Source of the DNA: Morella rubra | Lineage: Eukaryota > Streptophyta > Magnoliopsida > Fagales > Myricaceae | Reading direction: 5' to 3' | DNA: 64,000 bases | NCBI GenBank assembly: GCA_003952965.2 | Contig: CM025853.1 | Coordinates: 7,239,007 to 7,303,006 of the forward strand | Shown here: one piece after another, positions 1 to 11,492 of the stretch | Layout of the letters: the number at the start of each line of letters is the position of its first letter | How positions within the stretch are numbered: the stretch's first letter is position 1 | Position numbers and translations under genes: made by a program | The notes under the pieces: model-generated | What the model saw: the letters and a program-made list of their open reading frames with translations, nothing else | Databases searched by the model: none | What the model was told of the DNA's origin: nothing

Positions 1-271
1 ATAATCCGCATCCGAGTATCCTTGTAAATTAAATTCAACACTCTTAGGATAAAACAAACCAAGATTTTGAGTGCCAACAATATCTAAAAATTCTTTTAAC
101 CACAAGGAGATGAGATTCCTTAGGACAAGATTGAATCTAGCACACATGCAACACTAAACATTATATCCGGTCTACTAGCAGTAAGATAGAGAAGGAGCCA
201 ATCATACCTCGATATTTGGTTTGGTCCACATCCTTACCTTTCTCATCCTTTTTCCATTTTTGTAGATGGAC

Positions 272-1017
272 TCATAGGGTGCTCATAGGTTTTGAATTTC
301 CATAGAATTTTTGAGAAGATCTCTTGTATACTTTTGCTTGATTGATGAAGATGCCCTCATTGCTTTGTTTGATTTGAAGACCAAGAAAGTAGTTCAATTC
401 TCCCATGAGGCTCATCTCGAATTCACCTTGCATAACTTGAGAAAATTCTTGACATAAAGATTCATTAGTAGATCCAAAAATAATGTCATCAACATATATT
501 TGAACTATTAACAATTCATTTCTTTTTCCTTAGTGAAAAGAGTAGTATCAATTTTACCTTGAAAAACCATTTTCAATGAGAAAAGAACTTAATCTTCATA
601 CCATGCCGAGGTGCTTGTTTCAAGCCATAAAGTGCTTTTGTGAGCTTGTATACATGATTTGAAAGCTTTTCATCTTCAAAGCCCTGGTTGCTCAACATAT
701 ACTTCTTCCGTAAGGAATCCATTTAGAAAGCACTTTTCACATCCATTTGAAAGAGTTTAAAATCTTTATAACAAGCAAAAAAGTAACATACGAATGGATT
801 CTAAACGAGCAACAGGAGCAAAGGTTTCATCAAAATCAATTCCCTCTTCTTGATTGTAACCTTGGGCTACTAATCTTGCCTTGTTCCTCACTACAACCCC
901 AGATTCATCCATTTTGTTTCTAAAAACCCATTTTGTACCAATAATTGGATAATCCTTGGGTCTAGGAACTAGATGCCATACTTGGTTTTTCTCAAATTGT
1001 TTTAATTCCTCTTCCAT
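272..1017 (-). pseudogene. Copia reverse transcriptase fossil
   Basis: Two blocks match the copia RT. The 766-1017 block carries the N-terminal part ([41 protein letters not shown]). The 272-514 block carries the catalytic YVDD box followed by IIFGSTN and a YFLGLQI stretch. This family copies element RNA into DNA. It is one domain of the element's polyprotein and is not intact here. Confidence 0.92.
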
Positions 1018-1336
1018 AGCATGGATCCAACTTTCATCATCTTTAGCCTCAGAAAATTCTTAGGCTCAAGTTGAGAAAGTAAGGCAAAATTATTAGCTTG
1101 GTTTATAGAAGAGCGAGTCTTACCCCTTTTTCAACATTACCAATAATTTGTTGGAGAGGATGACTTTTGACATATTTCCATTGTTGATTATCTTCTTGAG
1201 ATCCTTGCTCTTGTACAAGTGTTTCTTCCTTGTCTTTGTATGAAGTTTCTTAACTTCTTTGTCAAGATCTACAATATCTTCATCATTTCTTTTCACAAGA
1301 TTGTTAGATTCATCAAAAACAACATGAACTGATTCT

Positions 1337-2159
1337 TCAACAACTAAGTACGTTTATTAAAAACGATAGCTTTACTAGAAGTTGAATAACCAAGAAATAT
1401 ACCTTCATCCGCTTTTGCATCGAACTTACCCAAATTGTCCTTGTTGTTGTTGAGCACAAAACATTTGCATCCGAAAACATGAAAATAACCAATGTTGGGT
1501 TTTCTATCATTCCATAGCTCATAAGGGTTTTCTTAAGAATAGGGTTCATAATCAACCCAGAAGTAATCAGGCAAGTTGTTTTCACATAGCAAGGTTCTAG
1601 CCATCTCTTCAAGAGTCCTATTCTTCCTCTCTACAACACCATTTTGTTGAGGAGTTCTAGGAGCCGAGAAGTTATGGTTAATACCATTTTCACCACAAAA
1701 CTTTTCAAAGAGGAATTTTCAAATTCTTTTCCATGATCACTCCTTATGCTAGAAATAGCAAAACCTTTTTCATTTTGAATTCTCTTGCTAAGTTTTTCAA
1801 AAGCATGAAAAGCCTCATCTTTATGAGCTAGGAATAGAACCCATGTGAATCTACTGAAATCATCAACAACAACAAAGCCATAACGTTTGCCACCCAAACT
1901 CAATGTTCGGGTTGGACCAAATAAGTCCATGTGTAGAAGTTGAAGTGGTCTAGAAGTGGACACACATTTTTGGGCTTAAAAGATATTTTGGTTTGTTTGC
2001 CTTTTTGACATGCTGCACAAATTTTGTCTTTTTCAAAAAAAGGTTAGGCAAACCCGAAACAAGATTCTTTTTGGCTAGTTTTGAAATCAAGTCCATGCTT
2101 GCATGAGCAAGCCTTCTATGCCACAACCAACTATCCTTGTCATTTAGAGCTGAAAACAT
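1337..2159 (-). pseudogene. Copia GAG-pre-integrase and integrase fossil
   Basis: 1950-2159 holds the GAG-pre-integrase motif (WLWHRRLAHASMDLI, then NLVSGLP). 1631-1963 holds the integrase core, with LLHMDLFGPTRT (first catalytic Asp), VVVDDFSRFTWV and IRSDHGKEFEN (second Asp). 1337-1612 covers the C-terminal integrase region. In this family the domain joins element cDNA to target DNA. The region is degenerate. Confidence 0.9.
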
Positions 2160-2399
2160 TTTATATTTTCTGAGGAGATGCTCTCTAAATGAACAATGTA
2201 CACATTTTCAAATCTATGTCCAACAAACAAGACTTTCTTGCTTTCAATATTCTCAACAAGACATATTGATGATTCAAAAATGACTCGGTTTCCCTTGTCA
2301 CATAATTGACTAATACTTAAGAGATTATGCTTTAAACCATCAACAAGAAGTACATTTTCAATATGGGATTAGGAAACGTACCAATGCTTCCAACACCAA

Positions 2400-3956
2400 G
2401 TATCTTTCCTTTTCCATTGTCACCAAATGTAACTGAACCCTTTCCTTTGAGACAAAGGAGTTGAACCAACTCTTGTCTCCGGTCATGTGCTTGGAGCATC
2501 CACTATCAAGACCCAATGTTCCTTGATTTCATTGGACTCAAGCATTCCTGCAAAGGAATCAGCTCTTGATCTTTGGTACCCAAACCTTTTTGGGTCCATT
2601 GGTGTTAGAAATAAATTCCTTTATCTTATCTTTTTGAATCCATACAAATTTGATCCCATGAGTGGATTTCTTTCTAGTTGGACAAGTGTGTGAAATGTGT
2701 CCATTTTTTCCACAAAAGTTACACATGTAAAGATGTAGATGATTTAATAATCATATAGAATATAGCTTTTGATTACTAAGAATTATAACCAATCCCACTT
2801 TTGTTGAAACATTTTGGGAACCAAGAAGAATATCAAGGTTTCTTTTCCTTGAGTAAATCTTGCAAGATCTTGAGTGAGAGAGTCAACTTTCCTTTTTAAA
2901 TCATGTTTTCAGATTTCAAATCATTTGACTCTTCTTGCAAGATTTTCTCATTTTCTTTTGTGACTCTTGCAAGATTCTCTCTAAGAGAAACAACTTGGTA
3001 TTTCAAAGTATCATTTTCTTGAATAAGTGCATCAAGGTTCTTTTTAAGACAACAATACTTTGAAAATACTCTTTTCAATTCAAGATATTGTTCATCAAAG
3101 CATCTTGTAATTCATCAAAAGAGAAAGAACAAATTGAAGAGTCTTGTACCTCATCTTCGTTATCCTTTGCCATGAAGCATAGATTTGCAACTTCTTCATC
3201 ACTCTCACTATCACTTTCATCGGATTCTCCCCATGCAGCCAAAAAGCTTTCTTTTTGTCTTTGAAATCCTTGGATTTCTTGTGATTCAAGGTTGGGGCAA
3301 TCCGTCTTTATATGTCCCGGCTTCTTGCATCCAAAGCAAATAATTCATTTTCTTGCTACTCACCTTTGTAGTTTGTCTTCCTTGGAAATCTTTTATCTCC
3401 TTGTTTCTTCCGGAAGAACTTCTTGAATCTCTTGGTGAACAATGCCATTTCTTCATCATCTTCGGAAGACTCATCATCACTAGAGCATGAGGCTTTCAAG
3501 GCAATGCCTCTTTTTCCTTTTCCTTCATCCTCATCTCCCTTTACTTGATTCATCTCATGTGTCATGAGAGATCCCATGAGCTCATCCAAAGAAAGCTTTG
3601 TCAAGTCTTTGGCTTCTTGAATGGCGGTGACCTTGGGTTCCCAAGCTTTTGGTAGACACCTAGAATCTTTCTCACCATTTCAACATTAGTATATTCTTTA
3701 CCAAGAGATTTAAGACCATTTATAATATCGGTAAAGCGAGTAAACATAGATGAAATATTTTCATCGGGTTTCATCTTAAAAAGCTCATAGCTATGAACAA
3801 GCATACTAATCTTGTTTCTTTTACTTGATTCGTACCTTCATGGGCCACTTGAAGTTTATCCCAAATTTTTTTGCGTATCACAACCAGAAATACGATTAAA
3901 TTCATTTGAATCAAGTGCACAATATAAACATTCATAGCTTTAGAATTTAAAGACAT
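2400..3956 (-). pseudogene. Copia gag (UBN2-type) with zinc knuckles, fossil
   Basis: 3601-3804 carries the UBN2/gag helical signature (LFKMKPDENISSMFTRFTDI, then NGLKSLGKEYTN). About 3296-3355 encodes a CX2CX4HX4C zinc knuckle (CFGCKKPGHIKTDC), and 2690-2730 a second one (FCGKNGHISHTC). 2896-3078 encodes a coiled-coil-like stretch (ALIQENDTLKYQVVSLRENL). Gag packages element RNA into particles. Protease would lie at about 2400-2560 but is not clear. Confidence 0.8.
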
Positions 3957-4188
3957 GATCTTAAGATCATTTCATCAAAATCTTTTCATCCTTCCTACCT
4001 TCCTGTCTTAGGAAATTTAGGACCTTTGAAATGATTCTCCACAGATCATAATCAACGGCTTGGATGTAAATTCTCATCCTTGCCTTCCAATAGTTATAGC
4101 AAGTCCATTGAACAAAGGGGTCTATTTGTGATTGACCTTCAGCTAAAGAGAACTAACAAGGGTTGTCATAGAAAAATATTAAACCTCA

Positions 4189-4200
4189 GCTCTGATACCA
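4189..4200 (-). other. Primer-binding site (initiator tRNA-Met)
   Basis: On the minus strand TGGTATCAGAGC lies two bases inside the 5' LTR. It is complementary to the 3' end of plant initiator tRNA-Met, the usual copia primer, and fixes the internal LTR border at 4203. Confidence 0.92.
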
Positions 4201-4202
4201 AT

Positions 4203-5464
4203 TGTAAGTCTAAATAACAACCCAAGAGGGGGGGTGAATTGGGTTTTAATAAATTTTAAAACTTTTTCAAGATAATTTAAAGTATAACAGTAAAGTATAA
4301 AACACACAAAAATAGATATAAACAAAAGAGATAGGTTAGAGAGATGACACCGTAATTTTAGGTGGTTCGGCCAACACTTGCCTACGTCCACCCCAAAGGC
4401 TATTGACTTCCTTGGGCTTCTTCACTATTCTTCAAATAGTAAATACACCTTAGCTTCCCGGGTGCTAAGGAACCTTTACAAAGCTTTTTCGAGCTCACGC
4501 TTTAACTCACTTCACAAATCCTAAAACTAAGGATTTCTTCTACCCACACGAGTAGGACCAGTGTTTACCCAACACTCAAGTGTTTACAAAATGGGTACAA
4601 AGGAATATTAGGAATGGCTCTTAAAGCTGAATAAACAAGTGGAAGTACAAGGTGCACAAGAGACAAGATTCAAAGAAAGCAAAGTTTGGCAGGGGAATCA
4701 CAAGCTTTCTTGGTAGATGTAAGCTTCTCTCTTCTTCAAGGCACTTTCTCTCTCTAGAAGTTAGGTCAAAGTAATTGCAAGTGAATCGCAGATCGTTATC
4801 TCTTTCTTCTAACTTCTTCTATTTAAACCTTCTTTGTCTTCAACGGTCTTCAAAGCTCAAAAGTTGGAAGGGCACAGTGATTTGAGAGCAATTTGAATGT
4901 TCTAACGTTTTCAAATTTTCTTCAAACTCGTGGTATGTGTTGACACATGGTTGCATGTGTTGACACATCAAAAATTTGATCTGGAGTTGTGCTCTCGGGA
5001 GACAGTGCAATGTGTCGACACTAGTCTTCAATGTGTCGACACATGACTTGGTCTGGAGTACTTGTTTCGGGTGTCAGTGCAATGTGTTGACACCATTAGG
5101 CAATGTGTCAACACCATGAAACTTGGTCTGAAAATATTATCTCGAGTGTCAATGCAATGTGTCGACACTAAGTTTCAATGTGTCAACACCATCAGTACTT
5201 GAAACAGAAATCAGCAACTTTGACAATGTTCATTCAATTTCATCATATCTTAAAGCACCTATAATATAAAAATTGATCCATCAACTTATGAAATGATGTT
5301 TAAGTCCACTTAGAATTATTTTAGATGAAAAATCTTGATCTTTGAAATAAATCCTTTAGAAAAGTGGATTGACAATATAAAATCTAAAAGTCTTCAAAAC
5401 TTACAATATTTGTTATCATCAAAATCAAAAATAAATTGTTTTGCAAAACAACCTTAGGCTAACA
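4203..5464 (-). repeat. 5' LTR of the copia element (family 1)
   Basis: 1262 bp, bounded by TG at 4203 and CA at 5464 as read on the plus strand. It aligns in reverse over its whole length with the solo LTR at 61639-62936. A TATA-like TTTAAATAG (about 4815-4823, minus strand) lies downstream of about eight copies of a GTGTCGACAC-like palindrome (4935-5190). CCCAAGAGGGGGGG near the R/U5 end is shared with the family 2 LTRs. Confidence 0.93.
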
Positions 5465-8400
5465 GAAAGGACAATTAGCATGTCCTAATTGCAATGTTAA
5501 CACAACGTCGTTTTGGTTGAAACATGGGGACAAGCATTATTTTTTGAGACATCACTGGTATTTACCCACGATGCATAGGTGAGACATGATGTAAACATAT
5601 TTGACGGGAAAAAAGAGTTTAGGGTTGCACCTGAAGAAGCACTCAAGAAGAGATAGTTCAACAACTTGAATCAGTTAAGTTGGACAAAGCACAGTATATT
5701 CTTTGAGTTGCGTACTGGTCAAATTTGAAACTTTGACATAATTTGGACGTCATGCACATAGAGAATAACATTTGTGATAATGTGTTGGAAACTTTGATGA
5801 ATGTCGATGGTAAGACAAAGGACAATGCTAGTGCTCAGAGGGACATTGGAATTAATGGGCATAAAAAGGAGTTGCATTTGCAGGTTCGGTGTCAGCACAT
5901 GGTGATGTCTCAAGCATCTTTTACTTTAATGAAGGATAAACGTAAGAAGTGTTATGAATGGTTAAAGGGTGTTAAGTTTCTGGATGGATACACTTCTGGC
6001 ATATCTCGGTGTGTGAATATAAAAGAAGGGAAGATAATGGGTATGAAGAGTCATAACTCGCACGTCTTGTTGTAGCGACTATTACTCGCAATGACACATG
6101 GGTTGTTAGGAAACTAAGTGTGTATAGCGTTGACTGAGTTTAGCTTATTCTTCAGTGACTTGTGCTCACGAATAATACGTTTAAACGTTATGGACCAGTT
6201 AGAAAAGGACATCTAAATGATTCTTTGCAAGTTGGAACATTTATTCCCTCCATCATTTTTACTATTATGGTTCATTTAGCCGTTCATTTACCTAGGGAAG
6301 TGAAACTTGGGGGTCCAATTCAATTTCAGTGGATATATCCAATGGAGAGGTACATGGGAAAGATGAAGCGTTTTGTTAAGAACAGGGCACGGTGTGAGGG
6401 CTCCATAGCAAAGAATTATATGTTAAATGAATGTATAATTTTTTGCTCAATGTATCTTGGTACGGTTGAGAGAAGATTCAATAGAAAAGATTGGAATTAT
6501 GCAGACATGAATGATCAAAGTTGTCGTCTTTCTGTATTTACTCAAAGTGTTCGTCCGCTGGGGATTTGGATAGAAAGGAATTTACAAAATTGCAGTGATA
6601 CGTACTCAACAACTGTTCAGAAATCAGCCAACATATAATTGTTCAGAAATCAACCAACATATAGAGTAAGAGCATATTACAATCATTGCTCATTTAAACA
6701 CATATCAGTTCATTATATTTTAATTTTTATAAAATATATATATTTTTTTAATAGCGAGCACTTGGAAGAGATTAGGAGGCAATTAACATTAAATGTTGAT
6801 AGGAGGCATGGAGAAGGATTTTCGTCACGGTTTAGAAATCGTGTATTTATTTTGGGTTTGTCTCTATTATATATTAAATTTTATTTATCTTTTTATTTTC
6901 AATTAACATGTGTTTATTATTTTAGATTCAAACTATGCGCAATGAAAATCTGGGCTCGGTGTCGGATGATTTGTATGCATTAGCATCTGGTCTGGATCAA
7001 CGGGCAATTTTTTATTTTGGGTGTGTAGTGAATGGAGTTAGGTTTCACACGGTCCTACGTGAACAGTTTGTAGTACTCAGAATAGTGGTGTGGTTGTTCC
7101 GGGAGACCATGCTAGCAAAGATGTTGACTTTTATGGCCAAGTCTTGGATATTTACGCGTTGCGTTATTCGCAGGAGAATTTAGTTTTTTTACTCAAATGT
7201 GACTATTTTGATTTGAGTATTCAAAATTTAAGTCTTGATAAAAGTGGTCGGTTTGTTAATATTTACACATCCCGAAAATGGTACATAGACGACCCATTCG
7301 TGCTAGCATCTCAGGTGAATCAAGTGTTTTATATCGATGATATGAAGTTGGGCATGTAAGATTCGCAGCGGAAAATCTAGATCGTTGAAATCAAGCAGCC
7401 CAAACGTTCTACCTCCTTCAGATCCACGCACACAATTCTTGAAAGAAAAGTCGAGAGAGAGAGTTTTTAAAGAGAACAATTCTCGCGAAAAATAACTTCA
7501 TCTCTTCCCAAATGAAGTTCTGAGCTATTTTTAATGGCTTACTCAGAGCTTCTCCTGCGCTTTTGCGTGGATCTTTAGGAATCTCAAATCTCAGTCGAGA
7601 GAGAGAGTTTTTAACTCCCTTATATTCTATATTCCAAATTTATAGACTTCTACAAATTGTGATCATGTCCATTAACATATCACAATTGACCCCTAAGATA
7701 GTGAGACTATTTTTGTGAAATCCCTTTTGCTAACAATTATTTGCTTTATTTATCCTTCCACCATACTATATTCCACATGAGCTAATAAGACCGGAATAAT
7801 ATCACTGATTAAGTCCCTAGCTCATATAATTCTTAATTCACAATCTGTAACTCGCTGGACTCTTAAAATGTTTCTAAAACAATTTCACAAATAAATATAT
7901 ATATATATATATATAATTTTTTTTTTTGAAAAATATTTTTGCAAAAGTCCACTAGTCAACGATTTCTTTTCGAGTCCAACTCTATACAGATATACTAAAT
8001 GTATTGTCTCGCAAAGAGACTGGTAGATTCCTTATTAAGCATTTACACAAGCCCATTTATCAAGTACAAGACCCAATGTTGTCTAGAATATTTTATCTCG
8101 AAAGATCATCACCAAATGACTGGATCAAAGCACAGTACACAACAAATAGACCTGCATAAACCTCTCAGGTCTAAGGATACAATAAACTAATTGTATTGAA
8201 TACTTCTCAACATCAGTGATCATTTCCAGAAAGTATTCATATTTGATCTCATTTAGTGCATGTACTCTTACGCACCCACTCGTCTGCTTAAAGTCACTAC
8301 CTCAATGACGGAGTCCATCATCCTATTTAATAGAGGCACAACGAGTGTAGACCTATTTGTACATAAGTATGTACCTCGGTCTAGAACAACTGTCAAGTGA

Positions 8401-8868
8401 ACAAGGAACCAAAAGTCATACTTCCCACCTTTTGATTAATTAATCATCGGCGTGACTTTTTCTACAATTTTACTTATCAATATAACTATGTAACATCTCA
8501 TGTTAGAACATTATACCTAATAAGTAATAAATACATGTGACGATAAAAGAAATAATTATCTCATAATTATTTCAATAACTAGTTTCTAGGGCATATTTCC
8601 AACAGGGCAATCACTGGAAGATTGTTCAAAAGATTACCCCTAGAAACATGTATGATATTTCACCAATTGAAGAGGAAGCTAGTGAAGATGGAAAAAGACC
8701 GTCGAACTATGAAGCATACCAGGAGAATGAGTCTATTGAGCTTTTTGTGACTTTAGCTCCTTTGACATGATCCCGTTAACTAGAAATGACGTCGAGGCTT
8801 ATGTGCCGATAACAGATGAGAATGGTCCACAACAGTGTGAAATAGAAGGAAATGATAAATCCTCATAA
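5465..8868 (+). pseudogene. CACTA TNP2-like transposase, decayed, split by a solo LTR
   Basis: Blocks in order: 5465-5700 (ACPNCN, then WLKHGDKHYFLRHHWYLP), a TNP2 segment; 5743-6075 (DVMHIENNICDNVLETLMNV, ending MGMKSHNSHVLL), the conserved TNP2 core; 6210-6530 (FIPSIIFTIMVHLAVHL, ERYMGKMKRFVKNRARCEGS), DUF4218-like; 6935-7354 (LDQRAIFYFGCVVNGVRFHT, VVPGDHASKDVDFYGQ), DUF4216-like; 8605-8770, continuing as NHWKIVQKITPRNMYD. The protein would cut and rejoin the element ends. There are stops after 6075 and frame changes near 7090 and around 8770. The frame continues across the solo LTR if one copy of its 5 bp duplication is ignored. Confidence 0.88.
7355..8604 (-). repeat. Solo copia LTR (family 3)
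   Basis: 1250 bp, TG at 7355 to CA at 8604 on the plus strand. On the minus strand it begins TGTTGGAAATATGCCCTAG, typical of plant copia LTRs. It is flanked by a perfect 5 bp duplication, GGGCA (7350-7354 and 8605-8609), inside the CACTA transposase. No internal region remains, as expected after recombination between two LTRs. An AT repeat sits at about 7895-7913. Confidence 0.93.
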
Positions 8869-9015
8869 TCGTTCAGTGAAGATTGTAGTGATTCTGAAAA
8901 ATATGACTTCGAGGACTAAAATAAGTTTATCATTTCAATTACTTTGCGTTTCTATTTTATATTCATTATGTATTTTTTTAACTAATATTGATTTATTTGG
9001 TCACAGGACAACGTC

Positions 9016-10666
9016 ATGCCAGTGGGAGAAAAACGTCTTCGATGTTATTTATTGGTTCGAGCTGAGAGTACTCCCGGTACTCTAGCAGTGTCGGGTCCTT
9101 CACTTAGAGATTGCAACGAATTACCGTCCCCTACCACAGCAAGTCCAGTAGGCACCCAAAGTAGTTGTGCATGTAAGTATCTTACCCCGTCGATCTTGAT
9201 TAAATATTATGACTTTCAAATTTCGATGCTAACTGAATTTTAAAATTTTTTATTTTTCATTTATAGCGATGTCCGGAATCAAGCAAGAAAAGGTAGTACG
9301 CACGGAATTGCATTACTCAAGGCTCGTACCGGAGAAAGCTAACTGTCCATATCCCTGACGGACATACGGGCAGTGATGACAAGGCATCCTCGATGCTCTC
9401 AAGTCATATTGGTGCGTTCGTTCGACAACATGTCACATTTCAGACGAATAAGTGGAGGGAAGTCCCCAACGAGGTTAAATCATACGTGATGAACCGAGTG
9501 TTGGTAAGTATAATTTATTAAATTTTAATTGTGAAACTTTTATACGTACTAACTGTTATATATGTTAAGGATGACTTCCAACTAGATTATGACCAACTGA
9601 GGATCGCATAACTGTGACGTCTACGATGAACACAGCGTACAGGACGCACAGAAATAGAATGTTCCAGCATTACTCGGTGTTCAATTCCAAAAAAGAGGCG
9701 TTAGAGCACCATATCCGAGATGAACAAGGAAGAATGGACTCGTGTCTGTGATTTATTCGCGAGCGAGGAATTTCAGGTTAAAAATTTTTATTATGTCCTG
9801 AACGTTTATTTTATTTTATTATTAATTGTCGTAACAACTGTAAATGTACAATGCAGAGGAGGAGTGCAATCAACGGGAGAATAGAGCTAAGTTGAAGATT
9901 GTACACACATCGGGAGCGAGGTCCTTCCAAAGCGAGAGCATTGTTAGTAAGTAATAAATTTATTTTTTAGAGATATTACTTAAATAAATGACTTAGGTAT
10001 TTTAATATGCACATTCGGATATTTCTTTTGGTATACAGAAAAATCCAAATCTGATGAGATTAATCCTGCTTGCTGTATAAAAAAAACCATACTAATAAGA
10101 ATGGCATGTGGACATCAGAAGATGCACGAAAAATTTTGTAAGTTGTAACGTTAGATTTAATGATGCATTTGTTATCTTTTATGTTTCATATATGCTAATT
10201 TTATCTTATTTTCTAATTTTGTAGGAAAAAAATGGAGGCAGTACAGTTGCCATACACAAAGTGAGATTTTCGCTGAGGTATTGGGATGAAAGTGGGTTAC
10301 GTGCGAGGTTTAGGCCGTTCAGTACGGTTGTTGGATCATCGTCTTCATATCGTCCATTGATTTGTCCTGAGATTGGAGGAGGCCAGATTAGAGATAGAGG
10401 AGATGAGGGCTAGATAGATGGAATATGAAGAGCTTATGGTCAAGGTCAGAAATGGAGCAGACGATGCAAGAGCATCAGCAGATGATGGAGGAGCAGCAAC
10501 GGAAGAAAGACGAAGAGCATCAGAAGATGAGGTGGAGTAGCAATGGAACCTAGTAGAATAGCAAGAACGGAGGATGCAACTAATGGAACAACAGATGCGT
10601 GAGCAGATGATGGAGCACATCAGACAGCTGCAATCTCGTATGACACCCAAACGAAAATTTGGATAA
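9016..10666 (+). pseudogene. CACTA second gene (Transposase_24-like), decayed
   Basis: Exon-like blocks are separated by GT-AG introns. 9016-9173 is followed by GTAAGT; the next block starts after TTATAG at 9266 (MSGIKQEKVVRTEL). 9340-9503 reads as HIPDGHTGSDDKASSML, then IGAFVRQHVTFQTNKWREV, and ends at GTAAGTATAA. Later blocks read KEEWTRVCDLFASEEFQ and RRSAINGRIEL. The C-terminal block (10360-10660) is a Glu/Arg/Gln-rich coiled coil ending KRKFG-stop. This layout matches plant Transposase_24 proteins carried by CACTA elements, which may bind subterminal repeats. Several frame changes and stops make it a pseudogene. Confidence 0.7.
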
Positions 10667-10899
10667 ATTTATGTATTTTCACTATTTGATCAGTACTTAT
10701 CAATTATGTATTTTAGTTTACTTTTAATGACGATTGCATATTTGTAGACATTTTATTATTATTATGAGTATTGAATATCATTTCTATTTGTATTATTTGT
10801 AAATTATTTTTAAAATTTTAATTAAATTAATTCAAATACGTAAAAAGGTTTGAAAAGCAACAAAATCATTCGAATGGTTTTTGTAGTGATACGTGCACA

Positions 10900-11492
10900 C
10901 GCTTAACAATCCATCTGCACACTTCACATGAAATACCATCCGCCCGCAAGGTTTTTCTTCCATGCATACGGTCCTTTAATTAGCACCTGTTCGAATGGGA
11001 AGAAAACACGTTCCAACGTTTTTCACAAAATTAGCGTCCGCACTCTCGATTTAGTGTTCGAACGGTTTATGAAGGTGACAAAAACGGTATTTCGTCATAA
11101 ATGAAACATAGGTGCAGACGTCTTCATGATACCGTCCGCACATTTTATGTTATTGTGCGACGATTTTATATTACCGTGCACACAGGTTTCCATGACAAAA
11201 TTCATTTTGTCACATTGGACCAAACGTTCGCACTCCTCATGCGAACTTATGGAGAGTACGTTCGCACCTCTCATGCGAAAGGATGAGGATACTGGGAAAA
11301 CCGTTGGATGGTTTATGTATCCATCCGAACGGTTTCTGACAAAACACGAAAATTGTCACCTAAAACCTTTGCTGACGGCTTTAGGTGACAAACCGGGTGA
11401 TAACTCGGTTTTGTCACCCAAAACCTTTGGTGACAAAAATGGCCTTTGGGTGACAAAATTTTTTGGCACCCGAAACCATTTTTCTTGTAGTG
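10900..11492 (+). repeat. CACTA subterminal repeats and right terminus
   Basis: Short motifs recur in both directions: TTCGAACGG-like, CCGTCCGCAC-like, and TTTGTCACC / GGTGACAAA. The stretch ends with TTTTTCTTGTAGTG at 11492. In En/Spm elements such arrays are transposase binding sites. The base just outside starts TTG; the matching 3 bp duplication is not visible because the left end is missing. Confidence 0.85.

Larger units (their letters stand above)
1..5464 (-). mobile_element. Ty1/copia LTR retrotransposon, 5' part, broken
   Basis: Read on the minus strand, the order is LTR (5464-4203), primer site, gag, GAG-pre-integrase, integrase and reverse transcriptase, which is the copia order (integrase before RT). 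RNase H and the 3' LTR lie beyond the left edge. The coding region is a fossil, in many short pieces on the order of ten breaks, and it looks old. The element interrupts a CACTA transposon: CACTA transposase homology starts immediately at 5465. The target duplication cannot be checked because the other flank is outside the window. A solo LTR of the same family lies at 61639-62936. Confidence 0.93.
5465..11492 (+). mobile_element. CACTA (En/Spm) DNA transposon, left end displaced
   Basis: It contains TNP2-type transposase homology, a second gene with the usual CACTA accessory protein, AT/CG-mixed subterminal repeats (TTCGAACGG and TGTCACC motifs, 10960-11480) and the right terminus TTTTTCTTGTAGTG ending at 11492, the inverse of CACTACAAGAAAAA. 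The left part was cut off by the copia insertion at 5464, and a second copia insertion left a solo LTR at 7355-8604. It is not functional: both genes contain stops and frame changes. Confidence 0.9.
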
